Part shown: in pieces, positions 25,187 to 34,261 of the stretch
Layout: the number at the start of each line of letters is the position of its first letter
Numbering within the stretch: the first letter of the stretch is position 1
DNA from: Polyangium aurulentum
GTDB lineage: Bacteria > Myxococcota_A > Polyangia > Polyangiales > Polyangiaceae
Reading direction: 5' to 3'
Length of the DNA stretch: 36,717 nt
Assembly: GCA_945875545.1 (NCBI GenBank)
Contig: CAMCKZ010000025.1
Coordinates: 1-36,717, forward strand
The notes under the pieces: generated by a model
Told to the model about the DNA's origin: nothing
Databases searched by the model: none
Seen by the model: the letters and a program-made list of their open reading frames with translations, nothing else
Program-made: the position numbers and the translations under genes

Positions 25187-27046
25187 ATGGCGAATCCTCA
25201 ACTCCGCAATGTGGCCATCGTCGCCCACGTTGACCACGGCAAGACGACCCTTGTTGACTTTATGCTCCGGCAGGCCGGGGTATTCCGCACGAACGAAGTG
25301 GTGGTCGATCGCGTGATGGATTCGAATGATCTCGAACGCGAACGAGGCATCACGATTCTCGCGAAGAACACCTCGGTGCGCTGGAAGGGCACGAAGTTCA
25401 ACATCATCGATACGCCTGGTCACGCGGACTTCGGCGGCGAAGTTGAACGCACGCTTTTTATGGCAGACGCCGCGATTTTGCTGGTGGACGCGGCTGAAGG
25501 CCCGCTTCCACAGACGCGATTTGTTCTCAAAAAGTGCCTGGATCTCGGGTTTCCGGTCATTGTGGTTATCAATAAAATTGATCGCTCGGATGCGCGCCCA
25601 GCGGAAGTTCACAACGAAGTTTTCGATCTCTTTTGCGACCTCGACGCCAGCGAGCAGCAGACGGATTTTCCCGTGCTGTACGCCATCGGTAAACTCGGCA
25701 TTGCGAAACGGTCCCTCGAAGACCCTTCCATGAACCTCGATCCGCTTTTTGAAGAAATTTTGAAGACGGTTCCGCCGGCCCCCGGCGACATCGAGGCACC
25801 GCTGCAGGTTCTCGTCAACAACCTTGACCACGACGACTACCTCGGGCGTCTCGCGATTGGGCGCGTTGTGGCAGGCCGCATTCGCCAGAACCAAGCGATT
25901 GGCATCATCAAAGACGGCCGCTGCACCAAGGGTGCCGTGAAGGTACTGAGCGCGTTCGAGGGCCTCAAGCGCATGCCATCGGACGTCGCGGAGGCGGGCG
26001 AGCTCATCGCCATTGCGGGCATCGACGACGTCGACGTCGGCGACACGCTCGTCGATTTGGACCCGGGTTGGGAGGGCCGCGCGCTTCCGCGCATCATCGT
26101 CGAGCAGCCGACGATCAAGATCAAGATCGGCGTCAATACGTCGCCGTTTGCCGGCAAATGCAAGCTCTCGAAATTCCTGACGAGCCGCCAGGTGCGCGAG
26201 CGTTTGTTTAAGGAAACACGGCGAAACCTTGCCCTTCGCGTCGAAGACAGCGATTCGCCAGACACCTTTACGGTTCTCGGGCGCGGCGAGCTCCAGCTGG
26301 CCATTCTCGTCGAGACCATGCGGCGCGAGGGCTACGAAGTGCAGCTCGGCAACCCGGAGGTCGTCACAAAACTCATCGACGGCACGCCCCACGAGCCTGT
26401 CGAAACGGTCATCGTCGACGTTCCCGACAACTTCATTGGCATCGTCACCGAGCGCCTTGGTCAGCGCAAGGGCCGCATGACGAAGATGTCCAACCACGGG
26501 TATGGGCGCGCTCGTTTGGAGTACCGCATTCCGTCCCGCGGTCTCATCGGATTTCGAGGCGAATTCCTCACAGCAACCCGCGGAACGGGGCTTCTCAGCA
26601 CGCAGTTTGAGGGCTGGGAAGTGTGGGGCGGGCCGATGATCAAGCGGCAGTCGGGCGCGATTGTGTCTGACCGCGCCGGAGTCGCGACGCCTTACGCCTT
26701 GAACCACCTGCAAGCGCGCGGCTCGTTTTTCATGGGCCCCGGCGCCGAGGTTTACGAAGGTATGATCTTTGGCGAGCACAATCGCGAGAACGACACCGAC
26801 GTGAACGTCGTCAAAGAGAAGAAGCTCTCAAACGTGCGAAATCACGGCAAAGACGACAACGTTCTTCTGGCGCCGCCGCGTATTCTCAACATCGAAACCG
26901 CCATGGAGTGGATCGATGCAGACGAGCTCGTCGAGGTCACGCCCGACGCCGTGCGCGTACGCAAGCAACAGCTCAAGTGCAATATCCGTCAGCACCGGGT
27001 AGCGGCGATCAATGGCGCGCAGGCCATCGAAGAGGATCCCTCCTAA
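25187..27046 (+). CDS. typA: Ribosome-associated GTPase TypA/BipA
   Basis: This translational GTPase of 619 residues starts at ATG 25187 ([20 protein letters not shown]). A frame open to 25109 overlaps the previous gene and is rejected. G1 is AHVDHGKT (13-20). The switch region RERGIT, the DTPGH G3 motif and NKID G4 follow in order. The C-terminal half carries elongation-factor-like domains (domain [13 protein letters not shown] and [11 protein letters not shown]) and the specific TypA tail. BipA binds the 70S ribosome and supports stress and low-temperature growth. Length is normal. It is the third gene of a gatB, lgt-like, typA run and ends at a strong terminator. Confidence 0.96.
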   Translation: MANPQLRNVAIVAHVDHGKTTLVDFMLRQAGVFRTNEVVVDRVMDSNDLERERGITILAKNTSVRWKGTKFNIIDTPGHADFGGEVERTLFMADAAILLVDAAEGPLPQTRFVLKKCLDLGFPVIVVINKIDRSDARPAEVHNEVFDLFCDLDASEQQTDFPVLYAIGKLGIAKRSLEDPSMNLDPLFEEILKTVPPAPGDIEAPLQVLVNNLDHDDYLGRLAIGRVVAGRIRQNQAIGIIKDGRCTKGAVKVLSAFEGLKRMPSDVAEAGELIAIAGIDDVDVGDTLVDLDPGWEGRALPRIIVEQPTIKIKIGVNTSPFAGKCKLSKFLTSRQVRERLFKETRRNLALRVEDSDSPDTFTVLGRGELQLAILVETMRREGYEVQLGNPEVVTKLIDGTPHEPVETVIVDVPDNFIGIVTERLGQRKGRMTKMSNHGYGRARLEYRIPSRGLIGFRGEFLTATRGTGLLSTQFEGWEVWGGPMIKRQSGAIVSDRAGVATPYALNHLQARGSFFMGPGAEVYEGMIFGEHNRENDTDVNVVKEKKLSNVRNHGKDDNVLLAPPRILNIETAMEWIDADELVEVTPDAVRVRKQQLKCNIRQHRVAAINGAQAIEEDPS

Positions 27047-27072
27047 CAAGCTGCAGTCTGCATCCAATAAAG

Positions 27073-27104
27073 AAGGGGCCGGTCCACGCGACCAGCCCCT
27101 TTTC
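27073..27104. terminator. Bidirectional terminator between typA and acyl-CoA ligase
   Basis: AAGGGGC (27073-27079) pairs with GCCCCTT (27095-27101), and GGTC (27081-27084) pairs with GACC (27090-27093) inside it. TTT follows on the plus strand, and the minus strand reads CTTTATT after the stem. It serves two convergent genes. Confidence 0.82.
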
Positions 27105-27149
27105 CGTTCTTCGACCGCCTTTTACCAGCGCTCTTACGGCCGCGAGGGC

Positions 27150-28967
27150 CTATCTCTTGGTGTAGAGTGCATCGAGTTTTTCGCCGTACAGGGCCATGAC
27201 GGCGCGGCGCTTTAGCTTCATCGACGGCGTCAGCATGTTGTTCTCGGTCGTGAAGTCTTCGCTGATGAGCATGAAGTCGCGAATCTCTTCGTAGGCCTTG
27301 AATTCGCGGGAACGGGCAGCCAGCTGCTCGCGAAATAGTTCGCGCACGCGGGGCTCTTCGAGGAGCAATTCGGGGCGGGCGACCGACACTCCATTGGCAC
27401 TGGCCCACTCGCGAACGGCGTCGAGGTTGGCTACAATCAGCGCCACGTTGTGGGACTTGTTGTAACCGTAAACCATGACGTTTGCCACGTAGGGCGAGAG
27501 CTTGATGTCTTCTTCGAGGGGGCCCGGCGACACGTACCGGCCGTTCTCGAGCTTGTAGAGTTCTTTGATGCGACCCGTAATATACAAGTATCCGAACGGA
27601 TCGATGTAGCCGAGGTCACCGGTGCGGAAACCGCCGTCTTTCGTGAAGACCGCGGCGTTTTCGTCGGGGCGATTGTAATAGCCCTGCATGATGTTCGGGC
27701 CGTAGCCGATGATTTCGCCCTCAATCTTGGTGAACTTGTCGCGGCCCGTAAGAACCTTGTCGGACTTCGAGGTGTCGATCTCAACGCGGACGCCAGGAAT
27801 GGATCGGCCCACGGAGCCGATCTTTCGGTTTTGCGGGGAATTCGCTGTGAGAATGGGACTTGTTTCGGTAAGACCGTAACCTTCGTAGACCGTGACGCCG
27901 AGGGAATCGATGAACTCCGCGACATCTTTTGAAATCGCTGCGCCGCCGCTAAACGCGTACTTCAAACGCCCGCCGAACTTGGCGCGAACCTTCGAGAACA
28001 CGACCTTTTCTACGGACGAAAGCAGCAAGTGCTCGGGCAGGGAAATGCGCTCGCCGGCGCGCTCTTTGCTCGTGACTTTGAGGGCCTCGCGCACAAGAAA
28101 TTGCACCGCGGGTGGCTTCTCGGAAAGCTGCTTTTGGACGCCGGCGTAGATGCGGTTGAAGATGCGCGGAACGGCGCAAAGAACCGTGGGTTCGACCTCG
28201 GCCAAGTTGTCGATGATCTTGTCGACGGACTCGGCAATCGCCATGGATGCGCCCATGGAGAAGAGGCCCTGGAGCTCGACGGTTTGGCCGAAAATATGCG
28301 CCCACGGGAGGAACGAAAGGCTGCGATCCGAGCGCTCGAGGGGCAGCACTTGGTGCATAGCGCTGACGTTCGAGGCCATGTTGTAGTGCGAAAGGCAGAC
28401 GCCCTTTGGATTGCCCGTGGTTCCCGACGTGTAGAGAAGGCAGGCGAGGTCGTGCTTGTTCGGCTGAATGGGGCCGAGCTCTTGTTTGTTCAACAGCGAG
28501 CGAAATGTGACGACGCGGTCTTCGGCGGCGATACCGTTTGCAGACCCATCCATGATGACAATCGTGGCGAGTTTTCCGCCTTCGAGCAGGTGGGCGGTTC
28601 GCTTGAGAATCGCCTCGTTTGCAACGATGAGAACCTTCGCGCCGCAGTCGCGAATAATGAACTCGCGATCTTTGTCGCTTTGGGCCTCGTACATCGGCAC
28701 CACTGGCGCGCCGAGGCCGAAACACGCGTACGCGGCAACCGCCCATTCGACGCGGTTGTTTGCGATGATGGCCACGACGTCGCCTGCGCCAACGCCGAGG
28801 GACGCGAGACCTCCGCGAAATTGCTCGACGCGACTTCCGAACTCTCCGTACGTCGTCCACTGCCAGACGGCGCCGCGTTTGGTGCCGAAAAGTTCACGGT
28901 TTGCGAAGGCACGCACGCTCGCCTGATAGACATCGACGAGGGTCTCGAATTGCGCGAGGAAAGGCAT
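27150..28967 (-). CDS. Long-chain fatty-acid--CoA ligase (AMP-forming)
   Basis: This 605-residue member of the adenylate-forming superfamily activates fatty acids to acyl-CoA via acyl-AMP. Motifs: the P-loop YTSGTTGNPKG (179-189), WAHIFGQ (about 222-228), YEGYGLTETSP (361-371), the hinge Asp block DLGYIDPFGY with TGRIKELYKLENGRYVSP (about 465-482), and the late catalytic-Lys region LTPSMKLKRR. The order and the spacing fit long-chain acyl-CoA synthetases, cytoplasmic and often membrane-associated. There is no signal peptide. It is a single gene on the minus strand and shares a terminator with typA. Preferred chain length cannot be told. Confidence 0.94.
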   Translation of the reverse strand: MPFLAQFETLVDVYQASVRAFANRELFGTKRGAVWQWTTYGEFGSRVEQFRGGLASLGVGAGDVVAIIANNRVEWAVAAYACFGLGAPVVPMYEAQSDKDREFIIRDCGAKVLIVANEAILKRTAHLLEGGKLATIVIMDGSANGIAAEDRVVTFRSLLNKQELGPIQPNKHDLACLLYTSGTTGNPKGVCLSHYNMASNVSAMHQVLPLERSDRSLSFLPWAHIFGQTVELQGLFSMGASMAIAESVDKIIDNLAEVEPTVLCAVPRIFNRIYAGVQKQLSEKPPAVQFLVREALKVTSKERAGERISLPEHLLLSSVEKVVFSKVRAKFGGRLKYAFSGGAAISKDVAEFIDSLGVTVYEGYGLTETSPILTANSPQNRKIGSVGRSIPGVRVEIDTSKSDKVLTGRDKFTKIEGEIIGYGPNIMQGYYNRPDENAAVFTKDGGFRTGDLGYIDPFGYLYITGRIKELYKLENGRYVSPGPLEEDIKLSPYVANVMVYGYNKSHNVALIVANLDAVREWASANGVSVARPELLLEEPRVRELFREQLAARSREFKAYEEIRDFMLISEDFTTENNMLTPSMKLKRRAVMALYGEKLDALYTKR

Positions 28968-29100
28968 GCGCGAGAAATACGGCGTCTCGGCGTAAGGGGA
29001 AAGACCGATCGTTAGCTGGACGCGCCCACGTCGACCATTTGACGGTTTCCTGCGACGAACCGGGCCGAATAAACCCCCGCGTCGCGCAAAATACGACCGC

Positions 29101-30645
29101 TCAATCGTGAAGTACGCGGACCGCTTGACGCGCGCCGGTTTTTCCGTCAGCCGCCGGCGCGCTCACCGCCGCGCCCGCCCCCGCGCGCCCGATGCCCCGC
29201 GCGCCGCCCGAACCTCCCGCGCCGGCCGGGCCCAGCGTGACGCTCGGATCCTCCTCGCGATCCGTCGTGACGGAACTTCCGTCGATGCGGACCTCGGTTC
29301 CGCGGAACGCTAAAATTCCCAGGGCCGAGCCTCCTTCGCCGCCGGAACCCCCGCCGCCGCCGGCCCCGTGGCCCCCGTTTCCGCTGCCGCAAGGCCCCGC
29401 GTTGCCCGCACCGACCGCTGGTGCCGCGATGCCGAGCCCACCAGCGGCCCCAGGTGCCCCGTTGCCGCCATTTCCGCCGGTGCCGCCGGGTGCGACGTCG
29501 ACGCGCGTCGAAAAGAGCGCCAAGACGCCCTGACGAACGACAATCGCGATGGAGCTTCCGCCGCCTCCGCCGCCGTCCCCGCCGCGCCCACCGCAGCCTC
29601 CGCTCGCGCCGGATGGTGCGCCCGTTTCCTGGGATGCGGTGCCGCCGCCTCCGCCGCCTTGCCCCGGTGCCCCGTCGAGTCCGCGCACCCCGGCTCCTGC
29701 TTGAAAGGTTGTGGCGTCGAGGCCCGGCGGTCCGGCGACCTGGGCGGCAGTGAGGTTTGCGTCGCGCCCTGCGGTGCCATACGTGCAGAATACAAGCCGT
29801 GGCGTGTAGCTCCCCGCGCGTCCGCCGTTGGAGCCGGCCGCGGTGTCGATCGGCACGGGGCGACCTGTTTCGCCCATGGGGTCTCCGTCGCTGGAGCCGC
29901 CGCCGCCGCCGGTTGACGAAGACCCGTTGGCGCAAATTGTGGTGATTTCTGGACCGCCAGAAGAGCCCGAGGGCGAGCCTCCTTGGGCACCCGGGCGGGC
30001 GTCGTCGGGCGCGTGAAACCCGGAAAATCCCTCGCTTCCGAGCCCGGATCGCACGTGGGCATCCACGAGGATCGCGCGTCCTCGCGTGGCGACTTCGAGC
30101 GCCGTCGTTGAGCGCGAGAGCGCCGTCCCGTCGCTACCTTCGAGGGTCAGGTTCCGAAAAATCGCGCCTGCCGCAGTGACCCGATGGGGGCCCGCGGAAC
30201 GAACCACCGTAGCCCCAGCGAGGGCCGACCAGGGGGCACCGGACGCGGGACAACTGTAACCACCCGTGAGCATGACGACGCGATCACTCGACGCGACCGA
30301 AATCGTTTCAGCGTATTTCCCAGAGCATATACGAACAGCCCATAGTATGTCTGTTGTATGAGTAAGGGCCACGCCAATGGATCGGTAGGGAAATACCTGT
30401 GTTCCATCGCCAGTTTCGTCGGAACCGCTCGGCGCAACGTGAACCGAGTGTGCTTCGTCGTCGGTTCCTGGGGGAGAGAAAGTGCCGGTGCCTGTCGCCG
30501 CGTCCAGGGCTGCATCGGCCCCAAACGACGAACTACCGCACCCCGCACCCGCGCAGAGGTCGTCGGGAAAACGGACGCACGCCGCGAGGACGGGCAGGAG
30601 GGGAACCATCGCCGCGCGGGCCAGTTTCCGGTGCGCCGGCTTCAC
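29101..30645 (-). CDS. Gly-rich lipoprotein with DUF1565-like start
   Basis: A secreted lipoprotein of 514 residues. The start is GTG 30645, overlapping the TGA of the upstream gene (GTGA), and it gives the basic start MKPAHRKLARAA before the hydrophobic core and lipobox VLAAC (Cys23). After an Asp/Ala-rich linker, residues 67-95 (SVHVAPSGSDETGDGTQVF and on) resemble the DUF1565-like opening found on parallel beta-helix proteins. The second half, about 215-500, is a run of Gly/Ala-rich turns (GGNGGNGAPGAAGG types) similar in composition to PGRS proteins. Role is unknown; cell-surface or matrix is likely. GC is locally very high in the Gly-rich part. Confidence 0.82.
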   Translation of the reverse strand: MKPAHRKLARAAMVPLLPVLAACVRFPDDLCAGAGCGSSSFGADAALDAATGTGTFSPPGTDDEAHSVHVAPSGSDETGDGTQVFPYRSIGVALTHTTDILWAVRICSGKYAETISVASSDRVVMLTGGYSCPASGAPWSALAGATVVRSAGPHRVTAAGAIFRNLTLEGSDGTALSRSTTALEVATRGRAILVDAHVRSGLGSEGFSGFHAPDDARPGAQGGSPSGSSGGPEITTICANGSSSTGGGGGSSDGDPMGETGRPVPIDTAAGSNGGRAGSYTPRLVFCTYGTAGRDANLTAAQVAGPPGLDATTFQAGAGVRGLDGAPGQGGGGGGTASQETGAPSGASGGCGGRGGDGGGGGGSSIAIVVRQGVLALFSTRVDVAPGGTGGNGGNGAPGAAGGLGIAAPAVGAGNAGPCGSGNGGHGAGGGGGSGGEGGSALGILAFRGTEVRIDGSSVTTDREEDPSVTLGPAGAGGSGGARGIGRAGAGAAVSAPAADGKTGARQAVRVLHD

Positions 30646-31049
30646 TGGGAGGTTGTCCGCTGCACCTTCGCGTGCATGTTACGCGCCGCGCTTTTTCGGG
30701 GCGATCGGGCCTTGGGGGTCGGCGAGCTGGGGGGAGGCTCGGTCTCGGTCACAGAGCCCACGACCGGGACGCGCCCGAGCTCAAGTAGGGCAATTTCCAG
30801 GTCGACAATGCGCCGCACCAGAGCCTCTCGGGCTTCGACGGGCGAGCCAATTTGCCCCTCCAAGCGGGCGGTGGCCTCGGAGCAAGACAGGGCTTCGACA
30901 GCAAGTTCATCGCGCCTGCGCGTCGGCGGCAGGTCTTCAATGCGGACGTGAATGTCTTCGAGCGCGCACCGCACGATACGAAAACGGCTGGAAGTCAAGG
31001 TCTCATCGTGGGTAGTCCCGTCGTCCATAATGTAAGGATACGTGAGCAT
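30642..31049 (-). CDS. Small charged helical protein coupled to the Gly-rich lipoprotein
   Basis: This 135-residue protein has no known family. I used the ATG at 31049 because AAGGAGA lies about 11 bases upstream; an ATG at 31028 has no ribosome binding site. Residues about 20-90 are helical and heavily charged (Glu/Arg), with a leucine pattern in RIVDLEIALLELGRV, so a short coiled coil is plausible. The tail is Pro/Ser/Thr-rich, then strongly basic (KARSPRKSAARNMHAKVQR). It has no signal peptide. Its stop overlaps the GTG start of the Gly-rich lipoprotein gene, so the two are coupled. It is divergent from tsaB, about 50 bases away. Confidence 0.7.
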   Translation of the reverse strand: MLTYPYIMDDGTTHDETLTSSRFRIVRCALEDIHVRIEDLPPTRRRDELAVEALSCSEATARLEGQIGSPVEAREALVRRIVDLEIALLELGRVPVVGSVTETEPPPSSPTPKARSPRKSAARNMHAKVQRTTSQ

Positions 31050-31098
31050 GTTTGTCGCGGTCTCCTTTTTGGCTACGGAGCTGGTAATCAGCGGCAAC

Positions 31099-31809
31099 AT
31101 GGGAGCTCCTGAGGGCACAGATTTCACCGCATGGTCGCCGCAGGGTTGCTTGCTTTCCCTGGATTCTACCTTGGGTCCGGGCTCAGCGGCCCTGGCGCTC
31201 GAGGGCCGGGTCGTGGCGAGTTTGCGTGCCGACGGCGACGGCAGGGGAAGGCTTCCGCGGCTGGTTGAGGCCTTGCTGCAACAGTGCGATCGCACCCTTG
31301 GGGACGTGGACGCCTTCGTTGTGGCGGCGGGTCCCGGCCGTTTCACCGGGGTTCGCAGCGCGTTGTCCGTGGCGAAAGGGCTCGCGTGGGCCCTAAAAAA
31401 ACCCCTCGTGACGATTGGAAGTTTGGAGGCCTTGGGCTGCCTTCAGGAGCCGCTCGTGGTCTTGGGAGACGGGCCGCGGGCGCTCTATGTGGCGGGCCTC
31501 GCACTGCCCGGCGAACGGATTGTCTACGCGTGGGAAATATCTGATTTTATTCAATATTATGCCGATAGCGCTCCGCGCGTTTCGCGCATTGTGGGCACGA
31601 TGTTGGGCCCGGTTCGTGGGGCCTTCGAAGCGGCAGGTTTCGTCGCCGAGTGGGCCGACGTGACCCTCGATGCGGAACGTCACATGCTCGCGGCGATCGA
31701 ACACGGCGTGGGCTGCAACGTCCACGATGCGGAGCCGCGCTACGTGCGCGAACCATCCATCACGCCGCCGCGCGTGGCACCGCCGAGACTTTCCTTCGCC
31801 GACGCGTAG
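31099..31809 (+). CDS. tsaB: tRNA t6A biosynthesis protein TsaB
   Basis: This 236-residue actin-like/ASKHA-fold protein is the scaffold partner of TsaD in making threonylcarbamoyladenosine at position 37 of ANN-reading tRNAs. The N-terminal strand is CLLSLDSTLGPGSAALAL, with the family SxDST-like start. The hallmark is AAGPGRFTGVRSALSVAKGL (about 74-93), followed by PLVTIGSLEALG. The C-terminal half is less conserved, as is usual for TsaB. The start is uncertain: ATG 31099 gives a 15-residue leader, and a frame extends to 31042 without a good ribosome binding site. lon follows 46 bases later. The TsaD partner is not in the window. Confidence 0.9.
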   Translation: MGAPEGTDFTAWSPQGCLLSLDSTLGPGSAALALEGRVVASLRADGDGRGRLPRLVEALLQQCDRTLGDVDAFVVAAGPGRFTGVRSALSVAKGLAWALKKPLVTIGSLEALGCLQEPLVVLGDGPRALYVAGLALPGERIVYAWEISDFIQYYADSAPRVSRIVGTMLGPVRGAFEAAGFVAEWADVTLDAERHMLAAIEHGVGCNVHDAEPRYVREPSITPPRVAPPRLSFADA

Positions 31810-31855
31810 CCGCACGCGGGGATCGTCGCTTCCGGGCGGCGGCGTTCGCATCTTC

Positions 31856-34261
31856 ATGGACAGCCCCGGGGCCATGCGCGACAGTTTTGGCATGAGCCGC
31901 GCCGAGCCTTTCATCGTCTCCCTCTTGCCCCTGCGAAATAGCGTCGTGTTTCCCGCGAACGTCCTGCCGATCAATGTGGGCCGCCCTCGGAGCCTGCGTC
32001 TCGTTGAAGACATCGTGGGCGAAGACAAAGCGGTGCTGGGCATCGTGACGCAAAAAAAATCCGATATCGACGACCCGCGATTTGAGGACCTGCATCCCAT
32101 CGGCACGCTGTCGCGCGTAGTGCGGGTTATCCGCATGGAGAGAGACAATTACTCCGTGGTCGTGCACGGCATTTGCCGCATTCGACTCTTGGAGCCCGTG
32201 TCGCTGGAGCCGTATTTGCGAGCACGTTACGAGCGAATTCCCGACGAAATCGAGCGCACGCCGGAACTCGATGCGAAGGGGAACGAGCTGCGCGCGATGG
32301 TCCGAAGGCTCTTGCCGCTGGTGCCAAATCTTCCAAAAGAACTCGCGCAGGTCATCGACAACGTTCGCGAGCCGGGCACTCTCGCGGACCTCATCACGGC
32401 GAACTTGGCGATTGAGCAGCTCACCCTCGACGAAAAGCAAGCCATCTTGTCCACGCTCGATCCCCTCGCGCGCATCGATCGCGTGGCGGCGGCGGTGCAG
32501 CGGCACCTTCAACTTATTTCCGCCAAGAGCAAGGTCAGCGCCTTCATCGCCGAAGAGGGGCGCAAAGAGCGCGAAGAGCTTTTGCGCCAGCAAATGCAGC
32601 AAATAAAATCGGAGCTCGGCGAAGAAGACGAAGAAGAAATCGACGAATTGCGGGAAAGCGTTCGCAAGGCGCGCATGCCCGAAGACGTGGTTCGCGTGGC
32701 GCGAAAACAGATCGCACGCATGTCGCATATGTCTCCGCAGAGCGGCGAGTACAACGTGGCACGAACCTACGTCGAGTGGCTAAGCGACATGCCGTGGTCC
32801 GAGGCGACCCCGGAGGTTCTCGACGTGGAACAGACGCGCCGTTGCCTGGACGAAGATCACTACGGCCTTGAAAAGGTCAAAAAGCGCATTCTGGAATTCG
32901 TCGCGGTGCAAAAACTCCGCGCGGACAAAAAGGGCCCAATCCTGTGTTTTATCGGGCCTCCTGGCGTTGGCAAGACGAGCCTCGGTCGCTCGATTGCGCG
33001 ATCCATGGGCCGCCGTTACCACCGCATTGCCCTCGGCGGCGTTCGCGACGAAGCCGAAATTCGTGGTCACCGTCGCACCTATGTTGGAGCGCTTCCGGGG
33101 CGCATCGTGCAGGCGCTCAAGAAGGTGCAGGTTAACAATCCGGTGCTGGTCTTGGACGAGATCGAGAAGCTCGGCATCGACAACGCCGGAGACCCTTCGG
33201 CGGCTCTTTTGGAGGTTCTCGATCCGGCCCAAAACGACACGTTTCAAGACCACTACCTGGACGTGCCGTTTAACCTTTCGAAGGTGATTTTCCTGTGTAC
33301 CGCGAACGACGAAGACCGAATTCCCGACGCGCTCCACGACCGCTTGGAAATCATTCATGTGCCCGGCTACACGCGCACCGAGAAGCTCGCGATCGCCAAG
33401 CAACACTTGGTGCCGAAGAACCTCTCAAGTCATGGGCTCACCGACGAGCGTCTTGAGTTCACCGACGATGGCCTCATCGCGCTCCTCGAGGGGTACACGC
33501 GGGAGGCGGGCGTTCGAGGATTGGAGCGCGAGATCGGAAGTGTGTGCCGGCATGCGGCCATGCGCATCGCCGAAGGGAACGCCGATCGCGTTCTCGCGGA
33601 TCGCGAATCTATTGAGAAAATCCTCGGCCCCACACGACTCGGCCCCGAACTTGCCGAGCGAACCATGGTGCCCGGCGTGGCCACGGGCCTCGCGTGGACG
33701 CCCGTCGGCGGCGACGTTCTCTTCATCGAAGCCTCCAAAATGCCGGGCCGCGGAAACATCGCGGTCACGGGAAACTTGCGCAGTGTCATGAGCGAGTCCG
33801 CGCACACGGCCATGAGTTTTGTGCGAAGTCGCGCCGAGCGCCTCGGCCTCGCCGCCGATTTCTTGAAAGACATCGACATCCATTTGCACGTTCCGAAGGG
33901 CGCTACGCCCAAAGACGGACCGTCCGCCGGGGTCGCGATGTACTCCTCCATTATGTCGCTTCTTCTCGGGTGCCCGATCAAGGGAGACGTGGCAATGACC
34001 GGGGAAATCACGCTGCGCGGGGTTGTATTGCCCGTCGGCGGCATTCGCGAAAAACTCCTCGCGGCGCATCGCGCTGGCATCAAAGACGTGCTCATTCCTG
34101 CCAAGAATGTGTCGGACCTCGACGAACTTCCGAAGGAGGTCCGAGATGCACTCTGCATTCATCTCGTGACGCGCATCGATGAGGTTCTACCGCTCGTTCT
34201 CGACGCCAGTTCCATCGTTCCGGTGGCCGCCGCCTCCCTCGACGACGCGTCGCTCGAGTGA
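31856..34261 (+). CDS. lon: ATP-dependent protease Lon
   Basis: An 801-residue soluble AAA+ serine protease that unfolds and degrades damaged and regulatory proteins. The N-terminal LON substrate domain opens with PLRNSVVFPANVLPINVGR. A coiled-coil linker follows (rich in Glu/Arg, REELLRQQMQQIKSELGEE). Walker A is GPPGVGKTS (about 367-375), and the Walker B region is LVLDEIEKLG. The proteolytic Ser690 sits in DGPSAGV and Lys733 in GGIREKLLAAHR, exactly 43 residues apart as in E. coli (679 and 722). The start ATG 31856 is favoured, but Met at 31874 or 31892 is possible. It overlaps the next gene at TGATG. Confidence 0.96.
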   Translation: MDSPGAMRDSFGMSRAEPFIVSLLPLRNSVVFPANVLPINVGRPRSLRLVEDIVGEDKAVLGIVTQKKSDIDDPRFEDLHPIGTLSRVVRVIRMERDNYSVVVHGICRIRLLEPVSLEPYLRARYERIPDEIERTPELDAKGNELRAMVRRLLPLVPNLPKELAQVIDNVREPGTLADLITANLAIEQLTLDEKQAILSTLDPLARIDRVAAAVQRHLQLISAKSKVSAFIAEEGRKEREELLRQQMQQIKSELGEEDEEEIDELRESVRKARMPEDVVRVARKQIARMSHMSPQSGEYNVARTYVEWLSDMPWSEATPEVLDVEQTRRCLDEDHYGLEKVKKRILEFVAVQKLRADKKGPILCFIGPPGVGKTSLGRSIARSMGRRYHRIALGGVRDEAEIRGHRRTYVGALPGRIVQALKKVQVNNPVLVLDEIEKLGIDNAGDPSAALLEVLDPAQNDTFQDHYLDVPFNLSKVIFLCTANDEDRIPDALHDRLEIIHVPGYTRTEKLAIAKQHLVPKNLSSHGLTDERLEFTDDGLIALLEGYTREAGVRGLEREIGSVCRHAAMRIAEGNADRVLADRESIEKILGPTRLGPELAERTMVPGVATGLAWTPVGGDVLFIEASKMPGRGNIAVTGNLRSVMSESAHTAMSFVRSRAERLGLAADFLKDIDIHLHVPKGATPKDGPSAGVAMYSSIMSLLLGCPIKGDVAMTGEITLRGVVLPVGGIREKLLAAHRAGIKDVLIPAKNVSDLDELPKEVRDALCIHLVTRIDEVLPLVLDASSIVPVAAASLDDASLE

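Noticed and set aside
25121-26779. Minus-strand frame of 552 codons opposite typA
   Set aside because: It mirrors the strong codon bias of typA, shows no domain motif and overlaps it almost fully.
31670-31855. Upstream extension of lon to 31670
   Set aside because: The added residues overlap tsaB, are Arg/Ser-rich shadow sequence and do not resemble a Lon N-terminus.
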